DNA of 64,000 nt from Streptomyces katrae (GTDB taxonomy: Bacteria > Actinomycetota > Actinomycetes > Streptomycetales > Streptomycetaceae): contig NZ_CP020042.1 of NCBI RefSeq assembly GCF_002028425.1, positions 2,976,001 to 3,040,000 of the forward strand, given 5' to 3'. Numbering within the stretch: position 1 is the stretch's first letter; each line of letters starts with the position of its first letter. Below, piece after piece: positions 53,323 to 64,000 of this stretch. Position numbers and translations under genes: made by a program. The notes under the pieces are model-generated. The model had not been told where the DNA came from. It searched no databases and worked only from the letters and a program-made list of their open reading frames with translations.

Positions 53323-53699
53323 GGCCCGAGTCGAACCCGCCCCCGCCCCACCCGCAACGCAACGGCGCCCGTCCGGGGGAGTGGCCCCCGCCCGGGGCGA
53401 GCTCCCCGCCCCTCCCCCGGACTCTGCCCGGGGGGAAACCCACTTCGGCCGCTGCCAGGAGCGCCACCCCCTGCCCCCTGGACCGGTCCCTGCGCGGCCG
53501 GTGCGCCCACTCCCCAGCGGCCGCTGGGGGGAAGGTCTGGGGCCGGAGCCCCCGGGGACAGGGGTTCTCCGGCCCCGGACCCCTCTGCCCGGCCGGGCCG
53601 CCATCGGTGGGCCCGCTTCCGGGTGGGAGGCAGGGGCGTGCCCGTTCGTCCGCGACGGGCTGCGAGGGACGCCGTGGGCCGGTCCTGCCGCCCGGGTCT
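53323..53699. other. Gene-free GC-rich gap with a repeat copy
   Basis: No gene was seen. It holds a fourth copy of the dispersed repeat at about 53500-53565 (CCCCAGCGG/CCGCTGGGG palindrome at 53512-53529, then GGTCTGGGG and CGGAGCCCCC). The left end should contain the start region of the leftward RDD gene. Confidence 0.55.
53500..53565 (+). repeat. Dispersed Streptomyces intergenic repeat, copy 4
   Basis: It has the same flanks as the other copies (GGTCTGGGG, CGGAGCCCCC). Here the loop-stem centre is a plain palindrome CCAGCGGCCGCTGG, with GGCC in place of GGTA. Confidence 0.6.
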
Positions 53700-55543
53700 T
53701 CAGCGGGTCACGAACGTGCGGGCCGCCCTGTCGTGCCAGGCCCGTCGGCGCGGGCGGTCGACCAGGCACCACAGGCTGCCCGGCAGCCCCAGCAGCGCGT
53801 ACACGAGCCAGCGGAGCAGGGCCGCGCCGAAGCCGGGCGGGCGCAGGGTGGCGGTGCCCAGCACCCGCACCCCGCACAGCTTCTTGCCCGGCGTACGGCC
53901 CCAGCGGGCGGTGGGCAGGACCTCGTAGAGCACTCCGAACAGCAGGACGGCACCCAGTACGAGGCCCAGCCCGCCGGCCGTGGTGGCGTCGAGCAGCCAC
54001 ACGGTGGTGCTGCGGCCGCTGGCCCGGGCGGCGTCGACCTTGGCCTGGAGATGGGCCGTCACCCCGGGTACGAGGGGCACCGCGGCGGCGACGGCCACCC
54101 CCGCGAGCACGAGCGAGTCCAGGAGCCGCGCCAGCCCCCTCCGCACCAGCCGGGCGGGCCGCACGGCCCGCTCCGCCATCCGCTCGAAGACGGCCCGCGC
54201 GTCCTCGTCCGGCACCGGGGCGGGGGCCGACGAGGGGGCGTGCGCGGCCGCCCGGTCCGCGGCGGGTGCCACAGCGGTCGCCTCCGGCCGCCTGGCGGCG
54301 GGGCCGGGGTACGCACCCGGGCGGGAGCCCGCGGGAGCATCGGCCCGCCCGTGCGCCGCGCGGGCGGAGCTCCCCGCCGGGGCCTCTCCCGGGGCCGGGG
54401 ACCACCTTCCGTCTGACTCCCCCGCCATGCCCGCGCCCCCGGACCACGCCCGTGCCGCATCCGCCGAAGCCGAAGCCAACCCCGGGGTCCCGGCCCACCC
54501 CTGGGCGGGTTCCCCCTCCGGGCCCGCGTCCCGGGACCCGGCCCGGGCCGAACCCCCCGCAGCCACACCGGCCGCCCGCACGCCCTCCGCCGGAACCCCG
54601 GCCGACCCCCGGGCGGGCTCACCTTCCCCGCCCGGATTCCCGGACCACGCCGCAGCCGAACCACCCGCCCCGCCCGCGGGACCCGCCACCCGAGCGGCAT
54701 CCGATGCCGACGGGGCCGACGCCTGGGCTGACCACCCGCCCGGGCCCGGGGCACCCTCCGGGCCGGGCTCCCCCTCCTCCCGGAACCCCGCCGGACGAAC
54801 GGAAGCCCCGCCCGAACGCGAACCCGGGGCCCCGGCCCATCCCCGGCCGGGCTCCCCCTCCGCCTCCGACCCCGCAGCCGCCGACCACGCCGCGCCCCCG
54901 CCGGGGGCCGGTGGGGCGGGGGCGGTGGCCGTGGCCTCCGGCCAGCTCGAGGTGAGGCCCGAGACGCCCGTCGCCGGGGCGTCCGGCCAGGCCGGCGGGC
55001 GCGCCGAGAGGATGCCCACGCTCTCGGCGGCGGCCTGCGCGGGCAGCCGCCGTGCGGCGGGGGCGGCGGCCGCGGGGCGGGCCAGGGAGATTCCGCCGGG
55101 CCGGAGGTCCTCGGGCTCCGCGAGGTCCGGGCCGCCCCAGGACACCCGGACGTCGCGCGGCCCGCCGAACCCCGCCTGGTGCGCGGGGTCCGCCTGCCAG
55201 CCCCCGGCCTCCCGTTCCGCCGGCCAGCCCCCGGCCTCCCGTTCCGGCCGCCTGCCCTCCGCCTCCCGTTCCCGTTCCCGTTCCGGTTCCCCCCGCCAGG
55301 CCGTCGCCGCCGCGTGGTCCCGTGCCGCCGGGCCGGGGCGGGGTCCGGGAGGGCCCCGGTCTCGGGGGTCTCGTCGAGGAACACCGGCCCCGTCTCCTCC
55401 ACCGGGGCGGGCGCGGGGGCGGGACGGCTCGTCCCCGGGACCCAGGCGGCGCCGTTCCAGTACCGGACGTACCCGGGGATGGACGGATCGGGGTAGTAGC
55501 CCTCGCGGGCCGCGTGCTCGCCGTCACCAGGGGAGGCCGTCAA
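53700..55543 (-). CDS. DUF2510-RDD membrane protein with an apparent frameshift
   Basis: A TTG start at 55543 opens a frame with a DUF2510 module (EGYYPDPSIPGYVRYWNGAA). After VFLDETPETGALPDP the reading switches at about 55320-55375 to the frame that encodes EPEREREREAEGRRPERE, a long Ala/Gly/Pro/Glu linker of about 300 residues with repeats such as EGEPAQGWAGTPG, and a C-terminal RDD domain (RPARLVRRGLARLLDSLVLA; GRTPGKKLCGVRVLG). One missing base in a G run would explain the switch. If intact, it would be a membrane protein with DUF2510 in the cytoplasm. This is the second such frameshift in adjacent genes. Confidence 0.75.
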
Positions 55544-55844
55544 TGTCCCCAACTCCGATCGTGGCTCAAGGCTTGTGCAGGGGAGGACCCAAGGGGAGGA
55601 CCATAGCCAAGAACCCCTTCCCGACAGGTCCGGTAACGGCAGATTCCAAGCCTTTGAGCGAACCTCGTCCCGCCCCCGGTCCGACCGTCACCCCACCCCA
55701 CCGATTTCGGTCATCCGACAGATTCCGGCCAACCTCGAAACCGGTGCCGGAAGTCGCGTCATACCCGGGCACATCGGCGCTCTCTCCCCACGTGGGGCGA
55801 TCCGCGCCCCACGTCCGCAACCGACGCACCGAAGTGAGGCCGCC
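55544..55844. other. Divergent region before ssgG, no gene
   Basis: A short direct repeat GGGGAGGACC occurs twice near 55583-55605. The stretch 55625-55740 is moderately AT-richer and probably contains the ssgG promoter. No known regulatory motif was recognised. Confidence 0.5.
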
Positions 55845-56327
55845 GTGCACCACCACCCCGTCATCGAGCGCGAGCTGGAGCTCAGGCTGATCCTGTCCCC
55901 CGAGCGCAGCATCCGCATCCCCGCGAAGCTGCTCTACCTGACCGACGACCCCTACGCCGTGCACATCACCTTCCACACCGGCACCAGCGCCCCGGTGAAC
56001 TGGACCTTCGCCCGGGAACTGCTCGTCGAGGGGGTGTTCCGCCCCTGCGGCCAGGGGGACGTCCGGATCTGGCCCACGAAGATCGGCAGTGAGTCGGTGC
56101 TGTGCATGGCGCTCAGCTCCCCCGACGGCGACGCCCTCCTGGAGGCCCCGGCGGGCGCGGTGTCGGCCTGGCTGGAGCGCACCCTGCGCGTGGTGCCGCC
56201 CGGGACCGAGGCGGAACGGCTCTGCCTGGACGAGGCGCTGGCCGAGCTGCTCACCCCGACCCCGGCCGACGAGCTGTGGCTGCGCGACCCGTGGCCCTCC
56301 GAGGAGTCCGCGGACGGTGACCTGTGA
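55845..56327 (+). CDS. ssgG: SsgA-like sporulation/cell division regulator
   Basis: SALP-family protein of 160 residues. ELELRLILSPERSIRIPAKL, LYLTDDPYAVHITFHTGT and VNWTFARELLVEGVFRPCGQ are the family signatures, followed by GDVRIWPTKIGSESVLCMAL. SALPs control septum placement and wall turnover in sporulating hyphae. The symbol is given from position: ssgG of S. coelicolor lies between the RDD genes and hppD. The GTG is preceded by GAGG at 5 bases. Sequence alone does not separate it firmly from other SALPs. Confidence 0.8.
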   Translation: MHHHPVIERELELRLILSPERSIRIPAKLLYLTDDPYAVHITFHTGTSAPVNWTFARELLVEGVFRPCGQGDVRIWPTKIGSESVLCMALSSPDGDALLEAPAGAVSAWLERTLRVVPPGTEAERLCLDEALAELLTPTPADELWLRDPWPSEESADGDL

Positions 56328-56368
56328 GGGACGCCGGCGGCAACAGGGGCACCGCCCCGGACGGCGTG

Positions 56369-57799
56369 TCAGAACAGCTTGCCGGGGTTGAGCAGCCCGA
56401 GCGGGTCGAAGGCCTGCTTGACGGCGCGCTGCATCTCCAGCCCGACCGGGCCGAGTTCGCGCGACAGCCACTCCTTCTTCAGCACCCCGACCCCGTGCTC
56501 CCCGGTGATGGTCCCGCCCAGGGCCAGCCCGAGGGCCATGATCTCGTCGAAGGACTCCCGGGCCCGCCGCGCCTCGTCCTCGTCCGCGGGGTCGAAGCAG
56601 ACGACCGGGTGGGTGTTGCCGTCGCCCGCGTGCGCGCAGACGCCGATGAGCAGGCCCTGGGCCCGGGCGATGGCGGCGGTCCCGTCCAGCATCTCGGCGA
56701 GCCGCGACCGCGGCACGCACACGTCGTCGATCATCGTCGCGGGCCGCAGCGCCTCCAGGGCGGTCAGGGCCGTCCGGCGGGCCTGGAGCAGCAGCCGCGA
56801 CTCCGCCTCGTCCTCGGCGGGTACGACGGCACTCGCGCCGGCGGCCTCGCACAGCGCGCCGACGGCGGCGAGGCCGGCGGGCGCGTCCGGGGTGTCGAAG
56901 GCGGCCAGCAGCAGCGCCTCCGTGCTGTCGGGCAGGCCCTCCCCCGGGCTCTCGGCTCCGCTCGAACGGGGGCGGCTCCCACGGCCGAGGGCGTTGACGG
57001 CGCGGACGGTCGTCCGGTCCATCAGCTCCAGCAGCGAGGGCGCCAGGCCCGCCTCCATGACGGCGCAGACGGCCTCGCATGCGGCCGCGACGGACGGGAA
57101 CTCGGCGGCGAGCACCAGTTGCCGGGGCGGCGCCGGCCGCAGCGCCAGGACGGCCCCCACGACCACGCCCAGGGTGCCTTCGGAGCCCACGAAGAGCCGG
57201 GTCAGGTCATATCCGGCGACGCCCTTGGCGGTGCGCCGCCCGGTGCGCAGCAGCCGCCCGTCCGCGAGCACCACGTCCAGCCCGAGCACGTACTCGGCGG
57301 TGACCCCGTACTTGACGCAGCACAGTCCGCCCGAGGCCGTGCCGATGTTGCCGCCGATCGTGCACTGCTCCCAGCTGGAGGGGTCGGGCGGGTAGTACAG
57401 GCCCTGTTCGGCGACGGCCCGGGAGAGGACCGCGTTGACCACGCCCGGCTCGACGACGGCGATCCGGTCGACGGCGGAGACCTCCAGGATCCGGTCCATC
57501 TTCACCAGGGAGAGCACGATGCAGCCGTCGGAGGCGTTGGCGGCCCCGGACAGGCCCGTACGGGCGCCCTGGGGGACCACGGGGACGCGTAGGGCGGTCG
57601 CGGTGCGCATCACGTGCCGGACCTGCTCCACGGTCCGCGGGAGGACGACGACGGCGGGCGTGCCGGCGGGGCAGAAGCTCGCCATGTCGGTGGCGTACGA
57701 GGCGGTCACCTGTGGGTCCGTCAGCAGCGCCTCGGGCGGGAGCCCTTCGCGCAGCCTTGCGAGGAGACCGGGGAGCGGGGAGGCGAGATCGTCGTCCAT
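56369..57799 (-). CDS. FAD-binding oxidase (GlcD / D-lactate dehydrogenase type)
   Basis: FAD-linked oxidoreductase of 476 residues (VAO/PCMH fold). The FAD site includes VVLPRTVEQVRHVMRTATAL, VPVVPQGARTGLSGAA and SWEQCTIGGNIGTASGGLCC. The C-terminal substrate domain ends ITGEHGVGVLKKEWLSRELG and LLNPGKLF, the GlcD signature. It probably oxidises a 2-hydroxyacid such as glycolate or D-lactate. It lacks the GlcE/GlcF partners nearby. Start is ATG at 57799, divergent from the TPR gene. Confidence 0.88.
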   Translation of the reverse strand: MDDDLASPLPGLLARLREGLPPEALLTDPQVTASYATDMASFCPAGTPAVVVLPRTVEQVRHVMRTATALRVPVVPQGARTGLSGAANASDGCIVLSLVKMDRILEVSAVDRIAVVEPGVVNAVLSRAVAEQGLYYPPDPSSWEQCTIGGNIGTASGGLCCVKYGVTAEYVLGLDVVLADGRLLRTGRRTAKGVAGYDLTRLFVGSEGTLGVVVGAVLALRPAPPRQLVLAAEFPSVAAACEAVCAVMEAGLAPSLLELMDRTTVRAVNALGRGSRPRSSGAESPGEGLPDSTEALLLAAFDTPDAPAGLAAVGALCEAAGASAVVPAEDEAESRLLLQARRTALTALEALRPATMIDDVCVPRSRLAEMLDGTAAIARAQGLLIGVCAHAGDGNTHPVVCFDPADEDEARRARESFDEIMALGLALGGTITGEHGVGVLKKEWLSRELGPVGLEMQRAVKQAFDPLGLLNPGKLF

Positions 57800-57895
57800 G
57801 GGGCCACAGTGGCAGTCGGGGCCATCGGTGTGAACACGGCTGCGACGGGCTTCGGACACCCGGGCGGTCTCTTCATATTGACGCACAGTGAGCGC

Positions 57896-59431
57896 ATGGA
57901 CGGTTTCGACGAGCATTCTCCGCAGCCCGCGCCGCCCGTGACCTTCACCGGCCGCAAGACGGTGGTGGCGGCCGCGGTGACGGTGGTCCTGATCGCCGCG
58001 ACCCTGCTGATCCGCCCCGCCCGCTCGGGCGACGACGCGCGTCCGCCGGGGCCGGGCGAGCGGGCCGCGTCGGCGGTGGGCCGGGGCGCCCCGGCGGCGG
58101 CGGTGGACCTGACGGCGCTGGTGGCGGACCGGGAGAAGTGGCTCGCCGGGCATCCGGACGACGACGCTTCGTGGGCGGTGCTCGGTTCGGCGTACCTGGA
58201 ACAGGCCCGGCGGACGGCCGATTCCGGCTGGTTCCCGAAGGCGGAACGGGCCCTGAAGCGGTCCCTGGAGGTCCGGCCCGCGGAGAAGGGCAACTTCGAC
58301 GCGATGACGGGCATGGGCGCGCTGGCGGGCGCCCGCGGGGACTTCGTGACGGCCCGCAAGTGGGGCGAGCTGGTACGGGCGCAGGCGTCGCGGCGCTGGA
58401 CGGCGTACCCGGTGCTGGTGGACGCGTACACGGGCCTGGGCGACTACAAGGGCGCCCAGAAGGCGATGGAGCAGCTGCAGGAGCTGCGTCCGGGCCTGGC
58501 CGCGGACCTGAGGGCGGCCCAGGTGTACCGGGACCGGGGCTGGCGCGAGGACGCGGTGGTGGCGCTGGAGGCGGCGGGGGGTGCGGCGAAGTCCCCGGCG
58601 GAGAAGGCGTACGTGCTGTTCCGGCTCGGGGAGCTGGCCTGGGAACGGGGCGACGCGGCCGAGGCGTTGCGCCAGTACGAGGCGGCGCAGCGCACGGACC
58701 CGGCGCAGGCGGAGGCCCTGGGCGGCCGGGCGCGGGCGCTGGCGGCGCTGGGGCGGAGCGGAGAGGCGGTGCGCGACTACCGGATGGTGCTGGGGCGTAC
58801 GCCGCTGCCTCGGCTGGCGCTGGAGCTGGGCGAGCTGCTGGATTCGCTGGGGCGGCCGCAGGAGGCGCGGGCGCAGTACGAGGCGGTGTCGGTGCTGGCG
58901 GCGCGGGGGGCTGCGGACGGGGTGGACCAGGAGGTGGTCCTGGGCCTGTTCGAGGCGGACCACGGGGATCCGGCGGTGGCGGTGCGCCGGCTGTCGGCGG
59001 AGTGGGAGCGTCACAAGAGCGTGCAGGTGGCGGACGCGCTGGGGTGGGCGCTGCACCGGGCCGGGGACGATGCGCAGGCGCTGGAGTACGCGAAGAAGGC
59101 GACGGAGCCCGGGCTGCGGAGCGCGGAGTTCGCCTACCACCGGGCGGTGATCGAGCAGGGCCTCGGGGACGAGGCGGCGGCGCGGCGGCACCTTCAGGAG
59201 GTGGCGCGGACCAACCCGGACTTCTCGCCGGTGCGGGGGCCGCTGGCGAAGGAGGCCCTGGCGGCGGTGGGGCAGCCGGCGCCGGGCGGGCCGGAGAACA
59301 TGCAGCCGCGCACGCCGTGGGTGGCGCCGGAGCTGCCGAAGCCACGCCCCAGGCCGAAGCCTGCGGCGCAGCCCCCGAAGCCCGCGAAGCCGGCCCCGGC
59401 GAAGCCGAAGCCCGGCCCGTCCGGCACCTGA
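57896..59431 (+). CDS. Membrane-anchored TPR protein
   Basis: Protein of 511 residues. One N-terminal helix (TVVAAAVTVVLIAATLLI) anchors it, with the rest outside or in the periplasm-like space. From residue 75 there are about nine tetratricopeptide repeats (WAVLGSAYLEQARRTADS; AYVLFRLGELAWERGDAAEA; LALELGELLDSLGRPQEARA). The tail is Pro/Lys-rich (KPRPRPKPAAQPPKPAKPAP), which suits a wall-associated region. It probably scaffolds protein contacts. It is divergent from the FAD oxidase gene and convergent with hppD. Confidence 0.85.
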   Translation: MDGFDEHSPQPAPPVTFTGRKTVVAAAVTVVLIAATLLIRPARSGDDARPPGPGERAASAVGRGAPAAAVDLTALVADREKWLAGHPDDDASWAVLGSAYLEQARRTADSGWFPKAERALKRSLEVRPAEKGNFDAMTGMGALAGARGDFVTARKWGELVRAQASRRWTAYPVLVDAYTGLGDYKGAQKAMEQLQELRPGLAADLRAAQVYRDRGWREDAVVALEAAGGAAKSPAEKAYVLFRLGELAWERGDAAEALRQYEAAQRTDPAQAEALGGRARALAALGRSGEAVRDYRMVLGRTPLPRLALELGELLDSLGRPQEARAQYEAVSVLAARGAADGVDQEVVLGLFEADHGDPAVAVRRLSAEWERHKSVQVADALGWALHRAGDDAQALEYAKKATEPGLRSAEFAYHRAVIEQGLGDEAAARRHLQEVARTNPDFSPVRGPLAKEALAAVGQPAPGGPENMQPRTPWVAPELPKPRPRPKPAAQPPKPAKPAPAKPKPGPSGT

Positions 59432-59476
59432 GCCCCGACTCCCGCCGCGCGGGGCCGGGGCCCCTCCCCGCCCTTC

Positions 59477-59505
59477 GGTTCCCGGGGGCGGGGCCCCCGG
59501 GAACC
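59477..59505. terminator. Bidirectional terminator between TPR gene and hppD
   Basis: GGTTCCCGGGGGC pairs perfectly with GCCCCCGGGAACC around a 3-base loop, between two converging genes. Confidence 0.8.
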
Positions 59506-59523
59506 GTGGCGGGGCCGGGTGGA

Positions 59524-61961
<2,438 letters not shown>

Positions 61962-62061
61962 CACCCCGCCCGGCCCGCCCCACCCTCCCGGCCCCTTCCC
62001 CACCCCCTTCCCACCCCTTTCCGCGCCCGTTTTTCCGCGCCCGCTCAGAAGGAGTCCTGCC

Positions 62062-62289
62062 ATGCACGCCTTCACGCACACCCGGATCCACGCCGCCCGC
62101 ACCGCCGAACTCGCCGCCGAGGCCGCCGCCTGGCGCCTCGCCCACGAAGCCGCCGCGCCGGACCCGACCACCGCACCCGCCGCGCCCGCCGCCCTGCGCA
62201 ACCGGCTCGGCGAGGCCCTGGTGTCCGCGGGGATCCGCCTGATGCAGCCCGAGCACCTCCACACCCGCATCCGGCAGCACGCCGCATGA
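62062..62289 (+). CDS. Small helical protein linked to the MFS transporter
   Basis: Protein of 75 residues with a strong ribosome site (AAGGAG, 7 bases before ATG). It is rich in Ala and His (MHAFTHTRIHAARTAELAAE; ALRNRLGEALVSAGIRLMQP) and predicted to be helical without a membrane segment. The stop overlaps the MFS start as ATGA, so it is probably made in the same amount. No family was recognised; it may be an accessory factor. Confidence 0.65.
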   Translation: MHAFTHTRIHAARTAELAAEAAAWRLAHEAAAPDPTTAPAAPAALRNRLGEALVSAGIRLMQPEHLHTRIRQHAA

Positions 62290-63587
62290 GCCGGCGGCCC
62301 CTCGCGGCCCTCCTGGCCGCCAACACGATCTCCATAGCCGGCAGTTCACTCACCATGATCGGCGTCCCGTGGTTCGTGCTCCAGACCACGGGCAGCGCCG
62401 GACGGGCGGGGATCGTCGCCTTCTGCGCCACCCTGCCCGTCGTCGTCGCGGCCCTCGTCGGCGGCCCGGTCATCGACCGGATCGGCCGCCGCCGGGTCTC
62501 CGCCGCCTCCGACCTCGTCTGCGCCGTCTCGGTCGGCGCGATCCCGCTGCTGCACTACGCGGGGCTGCTGGAGTTCTGGATGCTGTGCGCCCTGATGGCC
62601 CTCAGCGGCCTCGTGCACACCCCGGGCCTGACCGCCCGCTCCGTGCTGCTGCCCAGCCTCGCCGAGCACGCGGGCACCACCGTCACCCGGGCCGCGAGCC
62701 TCTACGACGCCGTCTCGCGCGGCGCCCGGATGATCGGGGCCGCGGTCGCCGGCCTGCTGATCGCCGTCCTCGGCGCGGAGTCCGTCCTGCTGATGGACGC
62801 GGCCAGCTACGCCGTGTCGGCCCTGCTGGTCTCCGCCTTCCTGCGCGGGGTCCCGGCCGCCGAACCCCGACGGGCCGCGGAGAAGCCCTCGTTCGCCGCC
62901 TACCGGACCGAACTCGCCGAGGGCTGGCGGTTCCTGACCCGCTCGCGCCTCCTGCTGGGCATCACCCTCATGGTGATGATGACCAACGGCCTGGACCAGG
63001 GCTGGTCGTCCGTGCTCCTTCCGGTCCACGGCCGCGAGGACCTCGGCGGCGCCACCGCCATCGGCCTGATGATCTCCCTCTTCGGCGGCTTCGCCCTGCT
63101 CGGCGCCCTCCTCTACGGGGCGTGGGGCGAGCGTTTCCCGCGCCGGGCGCTGTTCGCGGGCGCCTTCCTGGTCTCCGGCGCCACCCGCTACGTGGTCGCC
63201 GCCGCGACCGGCACCCCGCTCCCCCTCGCGGTGACCATGGCCCTGGCGGGCCTGAGCGTGGGCGTGCTCAACCCGATCCTGTCGACGGTGGTCTTCGAGA
63301 CGGTGCCCGAGGAACTGCGCAGCCGGGTCTCCGGCGTGACCACGGCCGGCTGCGAGCTGGTCATGCCGCTGGGCGGTCTCACGGCGGGCCTCCTGGTGGA
63401 CGGCCTCGGCGTCCACACGGCCCTGCTCGCCTTCGGCGCGGTCTACTTCCTGACCACCCTGGCCCCGGTCGTCTTCCCCGCCTGGCGCGGCATGGACACC
63501 AAGCCGTCGTCCGTCGTCAGCAGGACGGAACGCCCTCTCCCCGGTTCAGCGCCCGCAGAACGTTCACCGCATCCGTCAGCGAAGTGA
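62286..63587 (+). CDS. MFS transporter (drug exporter type)
   Basis: Membrane protein of 433 residues with 12 predicted helices. ANTISIAGSSLTMIGVPWFV is the first helix, and GPVIDRIGRRRVSAAS holds the family motif A region (G-x-x-x-D-R-x-G-R-R). It resembles macrolide/drug exporters of the MFS-3 type. The ArsR-type regulator upstream and the overlapping small ORF suggest a regulated export unit. The last 24 codons overlap the end of the converging protease gene. Confidence 0.88.
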   Translation: MSRRPLAALLAANTISIAGSSLTMIGVPWFVLQTTGSAGRAGIVAFCATLPVVVAALVGGPVIDRIGRRRVSAASDLVCAVSVGAIPLLHYAGLLEFWMLCALMALSGLVHTPGLTARSVLLPSLAEHAGTTVTRAASLYDAVSRGARMIGAAVAGLLIAVLGAESVLLMDAASYAVSALLVSAFLRGVPAAEPRRAAEKPSFAAYRTELAEGWRFLTRSRLLLGITLMVMMTNGLDQGWSSVLLPVHGREDLGGATAIGLMISLFGGFALLGALLYGAWGERFPRRALFAGAFLVSGATRYVVAAATGTPLPLAVTMALAGLSVGVLNPILSTVVFETVPEELRSRVSGVTTAGCELVMPLGGLTAGLLVDGLGVHTALLAFGAVYFLTTLAPVVFPAWRGMDTKPSSVVSRTERPLPGSAPAERSPHPSAK

Positions 63588-64000
63588 CGGGGATCAGCCG
63601 AAGCCCCTCGGGCAGCTCCGACTTCGCGTCGGAGCACTCGCCTTTCGGGACGAGGAAGACCGTGGCCCCGTCCCGCCGGGCGGCCTGGGTCTTCAGCCCG
63701 ACCCCGCCGACCGCGCCGACCGTCCCGTCGGCGCTGATGGTTCCCGTACCGGCGATGCTGCGGCCGCCGGTGAGGTCACCGCCGCTGCCGTCGCCGTCGA
63801 TCTTGTCGATGATGCCGAGGGTGAAGAGCAGGCCCGCGCTCGGGCCGCCGACGTCGGCGAGGTTGAGGCCGACCTTGACGGACTTGGGGTCCTTGTGGAG
63901 GTAGCCCAGCGCGGCGGCCTCGGCGGCCGACTGCGACTGGGACATCTCCTCCAGGTTGTGCTGCTCGATCTGCTTCTCGCTGCCGCCCGTGGGATAGACC
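63517..64000 (-). CDS. PDZ-S16 (Lon-like) serine protease, partial
   Basis: This is the C-terminal part of a YlbL-like protease; the N-terminus lies beyond the right edge. The catalytic Ser is in LADVGGPSAGLLFTLGIID and the catalytic Lys is in GAVGGVGLKTQAARRDGA, the Ser-Lys dyad of Lon-type proteases. The upstream part seen here starts VYPTGGSEKQIEQHNLEEM. Its stop codon lies inside the MFS gene, an overlap of 71 bases on opposite strands. Confidence 0.9.
   Translation of the reverse strand, partial: VYPTGGSEKQIEQHNLEEMSQSQSAAEAAALGYLHKDPKSVKVGLNLADVGGPSAGLLFTLGIIDKIDGDGSGGDLTGGRSIAGTGTISADGTVGAVGGVGLKTQAARRDGATVFLVPKGECSDAKSELPEGLRLIPVTSLTDAVNVLRALNRGEGVPSC

Noticed and set aside
53700..55145. 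RDD gene called from an internal ATG at 55145 as a complete gene
   Set aside because: The upstream DUF2510 module and the continuous open frame above that ATG show that the true start lies further up, with a frameshift between.

Overview
The window is a very GC-rich (low-70s % by eye), densely coded chromosomal segment with GTG/TTG starts and many ATGA/GTGA gene overlaps. An SsgA-like sporulation protein, DasR-type dre operators in front of N-acetylglucosamine PTS genes, a class E sortase with LAXTG substrates, a CysO/CysM/Mec system and several actinobacterial DUF proteins point to Streptomyces. From about 28.6 kb to 61.3 kb the gene order matches, from memory, the conserved S. coelicolor block around SCO2897-SCO2928 (PBP, bcp, rdgB, rph, nagF/nagE1/nagE2, cysM/cysO/mec, clpS, pncB/pncA, ssgG, hppD). 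The left 0-28 kb is more accessory.

Layout. 0-0.6 kb: truncated secreted alkaline-phosphatase-superfamily enzyme. 0.8-7.7 kb: one leftward cluster for uptake and breakdown of a 2-aminoethylphosphonate-like compound (GntR regulator, FAD oxidase, phosphonatase-like HAD enzyme, four-part ABC importer), preceded by an AT-rich operator-like site. 8-16.5 kb: two LAXTG wall-anchored proteins, a ROK regulator divergent from a Gfo/Idh dehydrogenase, a fumarylacetoacetate-hydrolase-like enzyme, a YidC-like protein that seems to lack its cytoplasmic hairpin, a small membrane protein and the class E sortase. 16.5-22.5 kb: SEC-C protein, a large PLD-helicase-DUF3427 protein of lower GC, a DUF559-like protein and an acetyltransferase. 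22.6-28.4 kb: small membrane proteins, DUF445, DUF1707 and a three-gene ABC-2 exporter.

28.6-34.4 kb: bifunctional PBP, guanidinium exporter with a guanidine-III riboswitch, GroES-like protein, DUF3618, Bcp peroxiredoxin, two coupled HNH endonucleases and tRNA-Leu(UAG). 34.4-39.7 kb: RdgB, lipoprotein, RNase PH and the GlcNAc PTS with three dre sites. 39.8-49.2 kb: MBL hydrolase, DUF488, cysM-cysO-leader peptide-mec, amino acid permease, DUF2017-ClpS, and NAD salvage genes pncB and pncA with a perfect palindrome upstream. 49.3-57.8 kb: M6 metalloprotease, two RDD membrane proteins that both carry an apparent frameshift, SsgG and an FAD-linked oxidase. 57.9-64 kb: TPR protein, HppD with a divergent AsnC regulator, an ArsR regulator-small ORF-MFS unit, and a truncated PDZ-S16 protease.

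The most interesting signals are the phosphonate cluster that uses an oxidase where PhnW would be expected, the cysteine leader peptide and GG-SK tail of CysO, the guanidine-III riboswitch, the repeat-built HNH pair, the ROK protein interrupted by 20-residue repeats, the YidC paralogue without its C1 loop, the PLD-helicase, and a dispersed intergenic hairpin whose stem changes while its loop stays fixed. No phage, insertion sequence, CRISPR array or biosynthetic cluster was recognised.
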